Positions 45,725-57,738 are shown, counted from the stretch's first letter. The stretch: 64,000 bases of DNA from Isoetes taiwanensis (GCA_021234155.1 JAJEKV010000002.1:29323115-29387114), one strand, 5' to 3'. Made by a program: numbers and translations. The notes: generated by a model not told the origin, from the sequence alone.

Positions 45725-47563
45725 TCAATACCGTCCCGTAGGACATAAACGAGTCCGTGCATCCATAACCTCCTGGAGGTATGACCCCAACAAACCCACT
45801 GACGCCGTAGCCAATAACTGATGCAACGGCTGGCCAGGCACTAGTAATCGAACATATCGCTCTCGGATGTGGGCAAATGCTGGGCAGGTCTGGAGGGCAT
45901 GACATTCATCCTCAATCGCGCCCTGGTGGCAACACTGGCAAAGCCTTTGCTCTCGTGCTTCACGAGCCCAACGCCCTGTTTCAATCCGGAGGCGATGTGC
46001 CCCCGTGCGAATGGAAGCTATAAGCCTGCGTTTCTTCATGGGTAGCTGGGTGTACAAGTACTGGTGTGGGCCTCTTGTGAGCCTAGGATTGACCTGCTGC
46101 TGATAGTGTGCCAGCTTAACATGCGTCATAGCCTCTGCATCCCACAGCTTGCGAAGGAAAGTAGCATCAAGGTATAGTTTTAGTGCCTCGCGATCTTTCT
46201 TTGTCCTGACCTGGACGCATCTGTTTGCCTGCACACCCCAGCGTGAGAACCACTGAGCCTGCTTGTCTTTCCAGCAGGATTTCAGGCGTTGGGGACCCAT
46301 TGCCGTGGCCAAAGCAAGGCGGGGCAAGCGTGTATCAGCCATAGCGACCACCTTTTGGAAGTAAACGATATGGCGTTCCAATGCAGCCCGTTGAAGGGGT
46401 AAGAAGCCTGTCTCCTGGAGTAGGATCTGGTACGGAACTGTGGACTTCACCCCCAGGGCCCGTGCCAAGAAGGCCTTCTGCACCTGCTCGAGGTCATTCC
46501 AGGTGTTGAGGGATATCACCGGACCCCACACTTCTGCCCCATACAAAAGGGCCGGCTCAACCAAGGCCCGAAACAAATGTGACTGGTGACCCCAGGCATA
46601 CAACTCTGCCTTGTGGCTATTGTTCTGCATGGCATATAGTGCTTTCCAACCCGCAGTGACCCGCAACCTGATAGCCGCATCCCAATGGGTGGTAGTTGAG
46701 AACTCAATCCCCAAGTACTTGTAGGTCGGAGCCACCTCTACCTCTTGCCCCTGGTAAGTGAATGTGGGAAGCCTTGGCTGACGGGATGATGCAACTAGCA
46801 AGACGCTAGTTTTGGGCCAAGTTAACTCGCATGCCGAATTGGCAAAAAGTGTCAAGGGCATCCAGTGGCGTTGCATGTCCTCCTCGGAGTATAGGCCATG
46901 AGGTTGACATCGCCGGCATATATATGAGTTGCCGGATTGTGTGATGCATGATATGTGCGCCCGCACCTCCATGCTCAGAGAGCCAATCTTCCAACTGATC
47001 AATGTACAGGCCAAAGAGAGTGGGGGAGAGGGGGCAACCTTGACGCACTCCGATGCTACTGGTCACCGGCTGCGCTGCTGATGTGATACGGCCTGAGCAT
47101 GCCTCGTCGGACCTATATATACCGCATTCTCGCAAGTCCGGGGGTCCCCAAATGCCGCAATCGGCCCCATAGCTTATTGCGGGTAATCGCGGTCGAATGC
47201 CTTTGCAAAATCCACGAAACAACAGTACAGGTTCTGCCGGCGATTCCTGCTATCTTCAATCAATGTGCGCAGAGTGAAGATATGATCAATGGTGGAATGT
47301 CTGGGCCGAAAACCTGCCTGTGTAAGAGCTCGCACCTCCGTTTCCTCTGCCCATATTGTCAGCCGCTGCTCAAGGATGCCAGCCAACAGTTTTGCAAAAA
47401 GAGAACTGACCATAATAGTACGGTAGTTGGCCGGACATTGAGGGTCCCCTGCTTTGTATATGGGCACTACTCTACTAGTGGTCCATTGCATAGGGAAGCC
47501 TTCTCGTAATGCTTTATTGAACAATGCCGCGGAGAACAGGCACCCGGTGGAGGCCCAGCCCAT
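45725..47563 (-). pseudogene. LINE reverse transcriptase and C-terminal region
   Basis: Three overlapping frames cover RT. 47563-47174 has motif A (FVDFAKAFD). 47222-46806 has motif B (VRQGCPLSPTLFGLYID). 47014-45725 is a 429-codon frame from RT motif D (PTYKYLGIEFS) through the thumb to the end. The catalytic box, read across the frame, is YAGD instead of YADD, so one of the two metal-binding aspartates is lost. The C-terminal CQCCHQGAIEDECHALQTCP is a probable zinc-binding segment shared by the LINEs of this window. Frameshifts near 47200 and 46920 make it non-functional. Confidence 0.82.
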
Positions 47564-47599
47564 TTCGGAGCTCGCCGCATGCCATCTAAATCTGCCGCC

Positions 47600-48254
47600 T
47601 TCCCATTAGCTAGGCCAGAGGGCCCATGATGACATCCCCTCGCGGATAACCGTGAGCCATGCCTATCTGTGGAGGGACTGGTGGCCCGCCCCGGGCGTCA
47701 TCTGCTATTGCAAATCTTGCACCCATTGCTCCGGGGTGATATTCCCCGTGGGTCGTGCGGGCTTGCTCAAGACCCTTCTCCGTAATGTCACGGGGTGCCG
47801 GTCCGGAGACCAAACATCTGTTGGTCGATGCTCTGCGAGGTATCCGCCTTCTTGTTCTTGAGAAAGGAACGGTATTGACCGACGGCCTGTGGGCTTTGAG
47901 AGATGGGATCGCTGACTTGCCGGAGTGTCGTTTGAGCTCCCGACACTCATCATCAAACCATCCGCTTGGGGAAGGTGGTGGTGCCCCGAGGCTTGCCGTG
48001 GAGCTGCCTCTCCCAAAGCATCTTTCTGCACCGTCCGAAGCGGGTGAGTCACCGGTGGCGGCATTGTTCTTGAAGTGTGGGGAGTTGCAGCAGTCCCCGC
48101 CGAGATCATGCTCAAGCAGTGGGCATAGGTCCCCGCGACGGCCGTAGTCCAGCGCAAATGGGCTCCCGGTGTGTTGAGGCAGTAGGTGCACGGGGAGCCT
48201 CCCACTGGAGATGCATGAACAGGGGCCGGTGGTCGGAGTCTACTTCCTCGTCCC
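47600..48254 (-). pseudogene. LINE endonuclease end and EN-RT linker
   Basis: The minus strand starts in the endonuclease catalytic motif SDH (VDSDHRPLFMH) at 48230-48200. A shifted frame then gives PSGWFDDECRELKRH, the usual linker before RT. GC content is visibly higher than in the surrounding LTR element. Confidence 0.7.
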
Positions 48255-48531
48255 AAGGAAGCAACACAATCATAAAATAGATTTACAATTTCTTACAGAC
48301 AGATATTCATTCTGAAGACATCTTACTAAAACAATGGGCTGCACTTAGATTGTTTAGAATTCCTTTAAATTGGAATAGTTCAAGAGTTGTCAAGGATAGA
48401 GAGTTCAGATAAAGATTGATCCGTCCACCATAGATACGCCCTCCGTAGATGCAGGAAAAGTTTCAACGGAGATCCATCCTGGCCAAGGAGATGGATTGTC
48501 AGTTCTGGTTAGGCTTGATTGGAAGGAGATC

Positions 48532-49505
48532 CATTTTGGTAAATGAAATGGATTGATAAGGAAGATTAGACTTAGTTTCTTCTGCTTACTCCACGTCCCC
48601 AATCACCTGCACCTATATGTTTCCTGCAACAAACAATTTTGTCGTACCGATATCCAAAGATTGATTACTCTGGGTAGAATCGGATTGGAAAGAATGATCC
48701 AAAAAGTTAGAATTTTAAATTCATAGAAAGAAGATCATTTAGATTCTCAGAAGGAGGAATTCTATTCCAGTTTGCAATCACTAGCACCAATTAGATGACT
48801 TACAAACATCAAGAATAGCCAAAAAGAGAATCTCTATTCCAGTTTGCAATCTCCAACACCAACCAGATAACTTGCAAACGTCAAGAATAGCCAGGCTCTG
48901 ATACCAATTGTTATGGATCACACCAATGAACCATACCTTTTATATCCCTGAAACCTTATTTAAGGCTTCTCAATCAATTCATGGTCTCCCAATCTGTAAT
49001 CCATCCAGAATTGCTACACATTTTGGTAAATGAAATGGATTGATAAGGAAGATTAGACTTAGTTCCTTCTGCTTACTCCACGTCACCAATCACCTGCACC
49101 TATATGTCTCCTGCAACAAACAATTTTGTCGTACCGATATCCAAAGATTGATTACTCTGGGTAGAATCGGATTGGAAAGAATGATCCAAAAAGTTAGAAT
49201 TTTAAATTCATAGAAAGAAGATCATTTAGATTCTCAGAAGGAGGAATTCTATTCCAGTTTGCAATCACTAGCACCAATTAGATGACTTACAAACATCAAG
49301 AATAGCCAAAAAGAGAATCTCTATTCCAGTTTGCAATCTCCAGCACCAACCAGATAACTTGCAAACGTCAAGAATAGCCAGGCTCTGATACCAATTGTTA
49401 TGGATCACACCAATGAACCATACCTTTTATATCCCTGAAACCTTATTTAAGGCTTCTCAATCAATTCATGGTCTCCCAATCTGTAATCCATCCAGAATTG
49501 CTACA
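48532..49505. repeat. 487-bp tandem duplication within copy B
   Basis: Units 48532-49018 and 49019-49505 are nearly identical. Each contains (minus strand) truncated-LTR end, PBS and leader. The junction joins a leader position (ATTTTGGTAAATG inverse) to TGTAGCAATTCTGG of the LTR. Confidence 0.9.
49381..49393 (-). other. Primer-binding site of copy B
   Basis: Minus strand TGGTATCAGAGCC; an additional copy lies at about 48894-48906 in the duplicated unit. Confidence 0.88.
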
Positions 49506-50236
49506 TATTCCCCAATCAAACTGTTAGCAATGACAAAAGATATCTATTTGAAACAAACATACAATATGAGTTACATGGATAACTCAGATTGGCCAAACTC
49601 TAGTTCACCAAAACCAGAGTTAGGTCAAGATGCAATAACCAATGTATGATAGTTCACCACCCAACTGGGTCATTCGGTGCTAAGAATTGGCAGAATTATG
49701 GCAAGGCCTGACAATCAGCTTCCACTGGTAGCTCCTCCCTCGAGCTAGCAGTCTTCAATATAAGACACCAAGAGTTAGGATCTAGAATAGTAACAAGCTA
49801 TTGAATAAGAACAGCAGAAGCTCTAGGAAAAAGTAATGGCTTTCTTAGAATAAGATTCATGAGCGAATGAGTAGAGCAGTCTTCTTTGACCTCCTATCAC
49901 TCTTCTGGCTATATCTCACTTATTCGGATGATTCATAGAACTTGCAACCACAATCTAGAAACTAGACTCCGAGATGGTTCCAAAGAAATAAAAATCGCTT
50001 CAATCGGAGCTCTGGTTGCCGAGATATGTGTAACTGAAGTTCAACGTCTATTTATAGGCCTCTGCTACGACTTTAGCCCTTTTTTATTTAGCTAAACCTT
50101 TTTAACATCATAAATATAGACCATAGGTTGCCTTTATTGCCTTTCCTTGCCAATAATTTGCCAAACTTAGACACCCTCACTAGTCCACCAAGACTAACTT
50201 CCAAGACCACTCCCCCGAGCTAGCATATTCATAACA
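49396..50236 (-). repeat. Full LTR of copy B
   Basis: 841 bp, ends TGTTAT and ATAACA; aligns with 33689-34528. Confidence 0.9.
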
Positions 50237-50423
50237 GTCGGTACTAATAGAAACTAAGAAAACCCTTCAAAAAAGGCTATAAGATACCAGCATGATGTGC
50301 TAGTAGCGCCCTTCAGGGAGCTCGCCCATGCGACATCAGTCCAAGGGCCTTAGGGCACAAGGGACAATAATTCTATTCTATTCTATTCTATTCTATTCTA
50401 TTCTATTCTATTCTATTCTATTC
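50237..50423 (+). mobile_element. Probable LINE 3' end with (TTCTA)n tail
   Basis: About 130 bp of unique sequence ending in GGGCACAAGGGACAATAA is followed by ten units of TTCTA (50371-50423). The tail is the same pentamer as in the LINEs at 22.9 and 45.5 kb, here on the plus strand, but the adjoining sequence is only weakly like theirs. The left side is cut by the LTR of copy B. Confidence 0.5.
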
Positions 50424-53400
50424 ACACATGTTGGGGCCTCATTGTGGGTACCCCTATGGGTCATTGTATTTTCATTCATTCAGGTCAATGGAACTCCACT
50501 TCACTGGATGTTATTGCTTTATATGTGAGCTGAAAAAGAGTGTTATCTTGATTAAATGATTCAAATTTTGACAAGTCTAAGTACTGGCCATTAATAGTCC
50601 ATTGATATTTATATTTAAATCTTGCAATTACTATGTCATTTTCACATCAAATTTGAGATCTATGTTGCCAATGAAGCCTTGCATTCATAAAAAATATAGC
50701 ATTTCCTAAAAGATGAACTATATGTATAATTTGTGTAGTAAAAAACAATATGGTGTAGTAACAAACACAACCAAATGTAGAGAACGCATGATTAACTACT
50801 ACATATAGGTTGATAAAATTATAATAGTGCATAGAGCATAGAGTGCATCTTTTATTACCCTTTAAAGATGATATATGAGTTTTATTAAATCATTTTAGAT
50901 TTATTTTTGTCCTGAATTCTATATAAGACATTCTTTAGTCAACATTGAAACCATTGTAACTTATGAATGCTTCAAAAAAACATCGAACTATAGCTCTTAG
51001 AATCAACAACTTATAACCACAAGAATTAGGCCAAAACTTATAATAGTAAGAGAGAAATAATGCATACCCTCAAACAGCTCTTTTGAGCAAAATTGGGTAT
51101 GGCGACTTCATCTAATGTCATATAATAGTGAAAAAACTTGAGAACATATAAATCAATATATTTTATCATAAAAAATCATTTGCTTTTGATTTTCGCAAGG
51201 TTTAGACCCCCTTGTGCTAGAAAATATGAAGAATGCAGTTCTGGACTAGTACGAAAACTGCTAGATTGTATGAGCTTGGGATAATTACCACAAGATATGG
51301 GTGAATCCATTGGTCATGAAATTCTTCTAGATCATAAAGAATCAAGTGAAGATTCAAAAGGTGATGGTAGATTGCAAAATGGAGAAGTCCCTCTCTAGAT
51401 ATATGGGTATAAGTGGAAGAGGTACGATGGACAAATTTTGGTCCATGGACCACAGATGGTCCAATGGACAACTCTAGTGTTAATGTTTGTCAATATCATT
51501 TCTCCAGAAATAAAATCAAATAGTCTTACCAATATCATTCTAAGAGCCCCATTTGAGCACCCATTCATGAGTATGCTTGCTTAGATCCCTTGCTTATACA
51601 TTTCAATGCTTGCCTCCATAAGCTTCGCTGCCTAGGATTTTATAACTAATAGTAGTTCATTTGGATCTGCAAAGTTTTACATGTGCTATATGACTAAGGA
51701 TACTGGTGTGTTTAGACATGCTCATGCTGATGTCAAAGATCTTTAGATAGATCTGAAGGCACATAGCACTTCATGAATTTTATAAGTGCGTATACTTGAC
51801 TGACACTTTTCTCTTTGCTTTGCAGGACACTAAGATGTAAGTAGATTGAGTTTATATAGCAACTTTGAATTGTTAGATTTCATGTGCAGTCCCAGATATG
51901 TTACAAGACCTTAATGTCTTATACATTTTCATGATGAAGACGATTCTGCATTTGGTCTTTCTTTTTGTATTTTTCAGGTTTGGCTGTTTGCTTCCATCCA
52001 CTTCTCATATAGCAGTCACATCCATTTCAACTCTTTCTTTAACTAATGCTATAGTTTTTGTGGAGAGCGGGGACTGTTTGTTTCAAAATCCAACCAATAT
52101 GCATATGCAGTTCATGTTTGAAATGATACAAGTTGTATGCATCAATTCACCATTCCTTTGTCAGCCCATTATCTTTTTACTCTTAGGAAGTTTTGTGCTT
52201 GCATTAAGGCACATGATTCACATGGTAATCGATGCCGGACTAAGTTTGGCAGTTCGATCCCCACTTGCTATTTGGTAGCCAGGTATGCCAGGTATGCCAG
52301 CTTGCTTGAACACATCAGCAGATGACTTCCCCTGACATGTTTGCAGGAAAACAGATCAATGTGGACCTTGGTGATGGAGTAAAAAAGGTTGCAAACGAAT
52401 GATCGAGCCTCTCCATACTTATTTTATTTTCTGATTATCAGGGACCACATTGGTGGGAATGAAAGGAGTACAAGCAAAGCAATCTCAGATTTCACTTTAA
52501 GGCAGATATGCAGGTATTGATCATCATTATATTATCATTTGAAGCATTATATCTTTGTAAAATTTATATTCCATAGTGTCCTTCTACATGTCCAGTTTAA
52601 TCCACATGCATGCTGTTCTTTAGAAAAAAGGAAGATTTTAAACTTCTGAAAGCTCACTTATAAAAGATAATCTGGATCATTTTTGGTGCATTTCCAGTTC
52701 ATGGTGAATAGGCCATTTTGTTGTGCATTTCGAGTTCATGGATTTGTGGGACTCTACATTGCGGTTCAATTCCAGCTCATAGTACTTTTGGCTCTGTCAC
52801 AGTTACATCACATTATCCAGATGCATGACATGCAATTGACCATTTTGTTGAATGAGTTAGAATTTGATAACTATTGTGTTACAACTGCATTATAGATGCT
52901 GACTCCATAGGCGGACTACTGTAATAGTTGTTGTGTACATATGTATGCATTATGTGTTTTCATACCATATAATTTTAGCCTGAGATAAAGCATGCCCCTG
53001 GCACAAGCTTGAGATTTAGCTGAAATGCTTGCATGGCATGGGGGGTCGTCCTAATTCATTCCTACAATTTAGCTATTAATTTCAAATACATGATTGTTTC
53101 TGGGAGGAACTCTAGATCATAGTATCTTCTTATTCATGTAAAGTGACACCAGCTACGAAATGAAGATCCAATGCTTCCTACTATTTTGTTGCTTCTGTGT
53201 AGAAATTCAAAAGATAGATACCAATGATTTCACATGGTTGCAGGATCTCATAATCTTTATTATTAAACATTTCTAAAGTTTCTTGCTTGATAATAGAAAT
53301 GGATATTGCTGCTTGAAAGCTCGAAAACCTCTTTGTAAACGATTTGAACATGGTTTTAGATCTTTATGTAAGATTTCAACGCTGATCTTAGGCCATTGCA

Positions 53401-53639
53401 GTAGCGAGTCACATCTTGATAGAACTTACAAGTTAATATGCAACCCAAACCTTCTAATGGTAAATCATTTTACCGATATTCTATTTATCTTTATATATTC
53501 ATGCCTTACAAGCCATTCCCAAAAAAAGTGACATAGATCCTTCGGTACAACATATCGAGACCTCTGATTTCTATATATGTTTTTCTATAGAGCCGCTGAC
53601 TAAATCTTAAGGAATTCGTAGATCCCTAAGATACTTTAG
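50424..53639. other. No supported feature
   Basis: AT-rich. Frames up to 126 codons (51898-52278) are not recognisable. Some short segments have good splice-like borders (for example TTTGCAG at 52342-52348) and could be exons of the thioesterase gene to the right, but I cannot match them. Confidence 0.35.
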
Positions 53640-53835
53640 TTGCATGAGGGGTGTCTTCGGGCAATGAGAGTTGTTGGATGGGCATGTTCACGAGTTGTGC
53701 CTCACTTTGGGCCGTATATAGCGATACTCATTTGTGGGCTATGCACCCATAAGTTTGGGTATACCGTACAACAAGAATAGAATAGTAGAATAGAATAGAA
53801 TAGTAGAATACTTAATGGTGTTAAATTGGTATGTA
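53640..53835 (+). repeat. Relative of the foldback-element centre at 25690-25890
   Basis: Shares GGGCAATGAGAG-like, GTTGGATGGGCAT-like, TATAGCGATnCTC, TTTGTGGGnTATGCA and TACTTAATGGTGTTAA in the same order. The inverted arms are not present here; an irregular AGAAT tract (53776-53810) sits where the other copy has unique sequence. Confidence 0.65.
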
Positions 53836-54239
53836 CATTGTATGTTTGAAGGGAGGGAAAAAAAGACTCTCCCTGCCTTGCATCACTCCTCGTTTGAATA
53901 TATTCGTCGTGCAAAACGTATAATTATACGACCATTTTGCTATGGTTTGGATATGGTTTGGTTCTTGTATTTGTGTGAGGGTATGCCAACAGTATTTATA
54001 GAGTGCGTATTGTATTTCTTATTAGTTTGCACTCCCAACCTATGGTTTTGTCATGCACACGTGCATGCACACTCTGCATGCATACAGTGCATGCATACCA
54101 TGAATGCATGCAATGCATGCATGTTGAGTCCCTTTAGTACTTAACACCATGCAAGGCACATTGTGTACTTTCTTTTGCGGCCATATAGGTATTTTAACAT
54201 AAGAGACATACCACATTCATCTTCATGGTAAATTTGCAG

Positions 54240-54479
54240 ATTAGCTTTGTTTGTATGAGAGCTAGAATTCACAAATCCCCAGTTCATATAGATAAAGCTT
54301 ATTATGTTCGAGTAGCAAGCTGTGTTCATACAGGCAGCAAGGTCCAGTATTATGTTCGTGAGAATCTCGTTGCTTTTGCTTGTATTTTAGTTCTTCAAAG
54401 AAGAACGGAAGGATATACCTCTCAAAGCATAATTTGCAAGCCTCTTCGTCATGTGCATCCACCTGAAGAAAGCTTTGCA
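54240..54479 (+). CDS. Acyl-CoA thioesterase II (TesB/ACOT8)-like internal exon
   Basis: Exactly 80 codons lie between an acceptor TTTGCAG (54233-54239) and a consensus donor GTAAGT (54480-54485), phase 0 at both sides. The peptide contains KAYYVRVASCVHTGSKVQYYV, cut here, and LQRRTEGYTSQS followed by HVHPPEESFA. This follows the hot-dog segment of TesB-family thioesterases (VHSLH-x-YFLRAGD...PIxYxVxRxRDG...FATR...FQxxExGxxHQ...MPxVPxPE). The FATR part is weakly conserved, so the exon may be decaying. The enzymes hydrolyse acyl-CoA, usually in peroxisomes. Neighbouring exons were not recognised, and a LINE occupies the downstream intron or exon from about 54740. Confidence 0.5.
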
Positions 54480-54766
54480 GTAAGTTTTTCCAAGTTGTAT
54501 GATTGCATAGTTGTGATTTGCGTGTTGGGCAAGGGTTATTCTACAGGAGATCAAAGTTGCAAGTTGTAATAAGCTAACTTGCTGCTAATGGACGAACTTA
54601 CTTATACGATGTTTTGAAATGTAATTGCAATTTGTATCCTAAATACATAATAATATTATTATGCATATTAACATACATTTTATTACGATTAGAAGGGAAA
54701 TTTGCATATGTTGCAGGCAACAAAGTGGTGGTACGAAATATGAAATAGGGAGACCAGACCCTCAGC

Positions 54767-55570
54767 TTGCTGGCTTGGAACCTTCACGGCTTCAATGAGT
54801 CCAAGGTACTCAGTAACATTGACTTCTTTAAACAATTTGATGTGCTTACTTTCACAGAAACATGGGAACATGAAGCCAATCGTTTGATTGATATCCCAAA
54901 CTTTATTTTGCTTGAATCTGCCTGGAACTTATTGAATGGTAGTCAACGAGGCTGGGGTGGCATAGCATGCTTTGTGAAAAAAGACATTTTGCATAATGTG
55001 GCAGTAGTAAAGAAATGCTCAGTAAACCAATATATTTGGATATGCTTACAGGGGAAAATTTACATTGCCATTGCCTATTTTGCCCCGTTAGATCCCTACC
55101 CATCACGCATTTATAGTCATCCAGGATTGGATGCCAATGATCCATTCTCGTGTCTTTAAGTCCGGACTTTGTCTTTGTTTTTCAAGACAAAAGGGCCAGC
55201 ATTTGTGATTGGAGACCTCAATGGAAGATTGGGGAATAGACAGGCATCTTTGTTGAGTGGCGAAGGAAATGACCTATGGCTGCTAGAACATTCAGATCTT
55301 GCATATGCTTGGCCTCGGCAAACCCTTGATCTAAGATCAAATTTGATGGGAAACCATGTGATCTCCTTGTGTGAATCGCTGGACCTGATTGTATACAATG
55401 GCATTCAAACTTTTCCAAAGCCTTGTGGATACACTTGCTTCCAGCCAAACGGTAGCAGCACAGTAGACCTCTTGCTTGGAAGCCCAGAACACTTGCATTA
55501 TATCAAAGACTTTGAGGTTCAAGGGATGTGTTGTGACTCGGATCATTCTCCTCCTCGCACTTTGGATTGA
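54767..55570 (+). pseudogene. LINE apurinic-like endonuclease domain
   Basis: Two frames. The first (to 55159) has AWNLHGFNESK, FTETWEHE and IAYFAP, with the catalytic Asn and Glu of the EEP fold. The second (55169-55570) has VIGDLNGRLGNR (the GDxN block), then NGSSTVDLLLGS and CDSDHSP, the final Asp-His pair. The domain nicks target DNA to prime reverse transcription. A stop near 55160 separates the halves. Confidence 0.8.
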
Positions 55571-55691
55571 ATATGCACGAAAGCCGCCTTCCACAGACCG
55601 TAATTTCAAGCAAAAACTAAAGGTAGATTATGCATTGGCGAGACATATGAAATGACAAATTGAAAAAACTATTGAAAATGCAAGTTGGCCG

Positions 55692-57009
55692 ATGGACCCG
55701 ATGGATGGATATGAGAAACTGAAAGAAGTCCTTCTACAGTCAGCAAGTCAAGTATTTGGACATACCAAACCATTTAAACCAGGCTATATTAATAAAAAAT
55801 GGTATGACAAAGAATGCACACAGGCTAAATCTGCTTTGAAAAATGCGCAAGACAAGGAAGGGGCAATGAAACACTATAAAAAACTAGTCAAACGGAAGAA
55901 ACGGGATTGGCTACGTGTACACCACCAAAAAACAGAGTTCGTGATTGCGATCTATCCAAGGTTATTTTGGAAGCGTCTTGCAAAGATGGCAGAGATCGGA
56001 AACATCACAAGAAAAGACTTATTGGGCTGGATTTCGGAATTATATCATGTCCCAGATTGCGCTAACATGACATTAGATCCCAAAAGCTCTGCATCACTAT
56101 TTTCTATATCCGATCTTAAGCAAGCATTACAGGGACTCCAGAATGGCAAGGCTTTTGATGTTACAGGTCTCTCATCAGAGCTCATTAAATGGGGGGGCGA
56201 TGCAACACATGAAAGACTATTGGACCTATGCAATAATTCTCTAATAAATGGAGAATTTCCTGCAGATTGGTACTTGAGCAGAGTAATTCCAATCTTTAAA
56301 GCCGGCGACAAAGATGACATACGCAATTATAGAACTATCTTGATTAGTTCTATTTTTTCAAAAATATTCGCAGCAATGCTTGAAAAAAAGATTTCAGAGT
56401 GGGCTGATGTAAATGATGTGCGGGCTTATGGTCAAGCTGGCTTCAGACGTGGACACTCAACACTTGACCATCTAGTGTCCCTGCGTGTCATAGCTGAAGG
56501 TGCAAAGGGCTTTGGCAACCGGAGGTTCATGGCTTTTATTGATCTTGCTAAAGCATTTGACAGAGTAGACAGAGGCGATTTAGAAGCCAGACTCGAAATT
56601 ATAGAAGTTCCTTTAGAACTTCGGACAAGCAAAGAGCATGTCTATATAGGCAAGTCCCGATAGAACTTTCCTTTCCTTTGAGGGAGAAGAGAAGATCTTA
56701 AGCACAATTGGAGTGAAGCGGGGGCTGTCCCTTTCGCCAACATTATTTGGATTATACATTGATGAGGTAGAGAACCCGCTTGCTAGATTGGGGGAGTTGG
56801 CTCGGTTGGGATGCTACCTGATCCAAGTTCTCCTATTTGCAGATGATATAGTGCTGATTTCTAAGACAACTGAGGGACTCCAAAGACACCTAGATGTTTT
56901 ACATGAGTTTTGTACTCATAAAAGAATGACCATCAACGCTTCAAAATCCAAAATAATGGTCTTGGGCACACGAAAAATTCAGCTTTTTGGTAGGAGGGAC
57001 AGCTATTGA
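55692..57009 (+). pseudogene. LINE reverse transcriptase domain
   Basis: The linker KKWYDKECTQAKSALKNAQ is followed by RT blocks: FPADWYLSRVIPIFKAGDK, then AGFRRGHSTLDHLVSLRV, then motif A AFIDLAKAFDRVDRGD. The frame breaks at about 56640 and resumes at 56713 with RGLSLSPTLFGLYIDE (motif B) and the catalytic box LLFADDIVLIS. The catalytic aspartates are all present; only the frame is damaged. Confidence 0.85.
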
Positions 57010-57738
57010 ACAAGTATCGATTACAAATATTTAGGTATTGAGGTCTCGCACAATTACAATTGGAAGAAGGCTGCCTCAAAGCGCGCTTCCAGGGGGCTTA
57101 GAGCATTATATAGCATGTTTCATTCATGTCGCACTAATAATTTGTGGCATTGGGAAACTAGGAGACTTCTTTATGTTTGTAATGGTGAAACCCAGTAGTC
57201 CTATCACGGGTGCCCAAGATGGGGACCTGGGCTATCCAAGCAAAGCTGGGCATCCATTGAAAAAGTCCATTGAAAAAGTGCAGAAGAGATATTTGATGGA
57301 AGAACTTGGAGTAAAGTCTCAAACGCCTTTATCAGATTATGCTAGCGTAAGCGGGATTGCTTCCTTTAGAGATTGAAGCCCTTTGTTGTACAATCACATA
57401 TATCAATCGTGTGAAAAGCTTCTCAAAAGACCGCCTCCCAGGTAAAGCTATCTTATGCTCGAGAGCAAAGGGTGGTACTACCAAGTATGCAAGTGGGCTG
57501 AAAGTTGGCATCTTAGCGGCCCGTCATGGCCTTCTTCAAGAAAATTGAAAGAGGTAAGGGAAAAAAGTCACGTGGGATGTATTGAACTTGCCGTGGGCGG
57601 ATACTAGTGTGAAACAACAATTTTATAGGGCTGAAATATGTGACCCGTCTACTTATGTGGAGCAGCCATATTTGACATCTAACATTAGTAGACGCAATGA
57701 AGTTATGATCTCTCAAATCACGCACTTCTTCTCATCAT

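Larger units (their letters stand above)
45534..48254 (-). mobile_element. 5'-truncated LINE with (TATTC)n tail inserted in copy B
   Basis: On the minus strand it begins inside the endonuclease end (DSDHRPLFMHLQWE), runs through the linker GWFDDECRELKRH, then RT (QAGFRPRHSTIDHI, CCFVDFAKAFDRD, GVRQGCPLSPTLFG), then the C-terminal ECHALQTCPAFAHIRERY motif. It ends in a conserved 3' UTR and an AGAAT/TATTC tail at 45533-45556. Comparison with copy A places the insertion between CATTCATTAGAA and AAGGAAGCAAC; any target duplication is only 2-3 bases. Confidence 0.88.
45284..50236 (-). mobile_element. Non-autonomous LTR retrotransposon, copy B (inverted, interrupted by a LINE)
   Basis: On the minus strand the parts are: a full LTR (50236-49396), a PBS (49393-49381), a leader to 49019, then a second truncated LTR + PBS + leader (49018-48255), a LINE insertion (48254-45534), and the rest of the internal region to 45284. 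The 3' LTR is missing. It aligns with copy A throughout and carries the copia empty site (single CAATC in GATCAATCTTTATCTG, inverse strand near 48415). Where B has the LINE, A has the uninterrupted sequence at about 33230-33260. Confidence 0.85.

Noticed and set aside
51898-52278. 126-codon hydrophobic frame
   Set aside because: AT-rich, no family resemblance, no supporting start or splice context.
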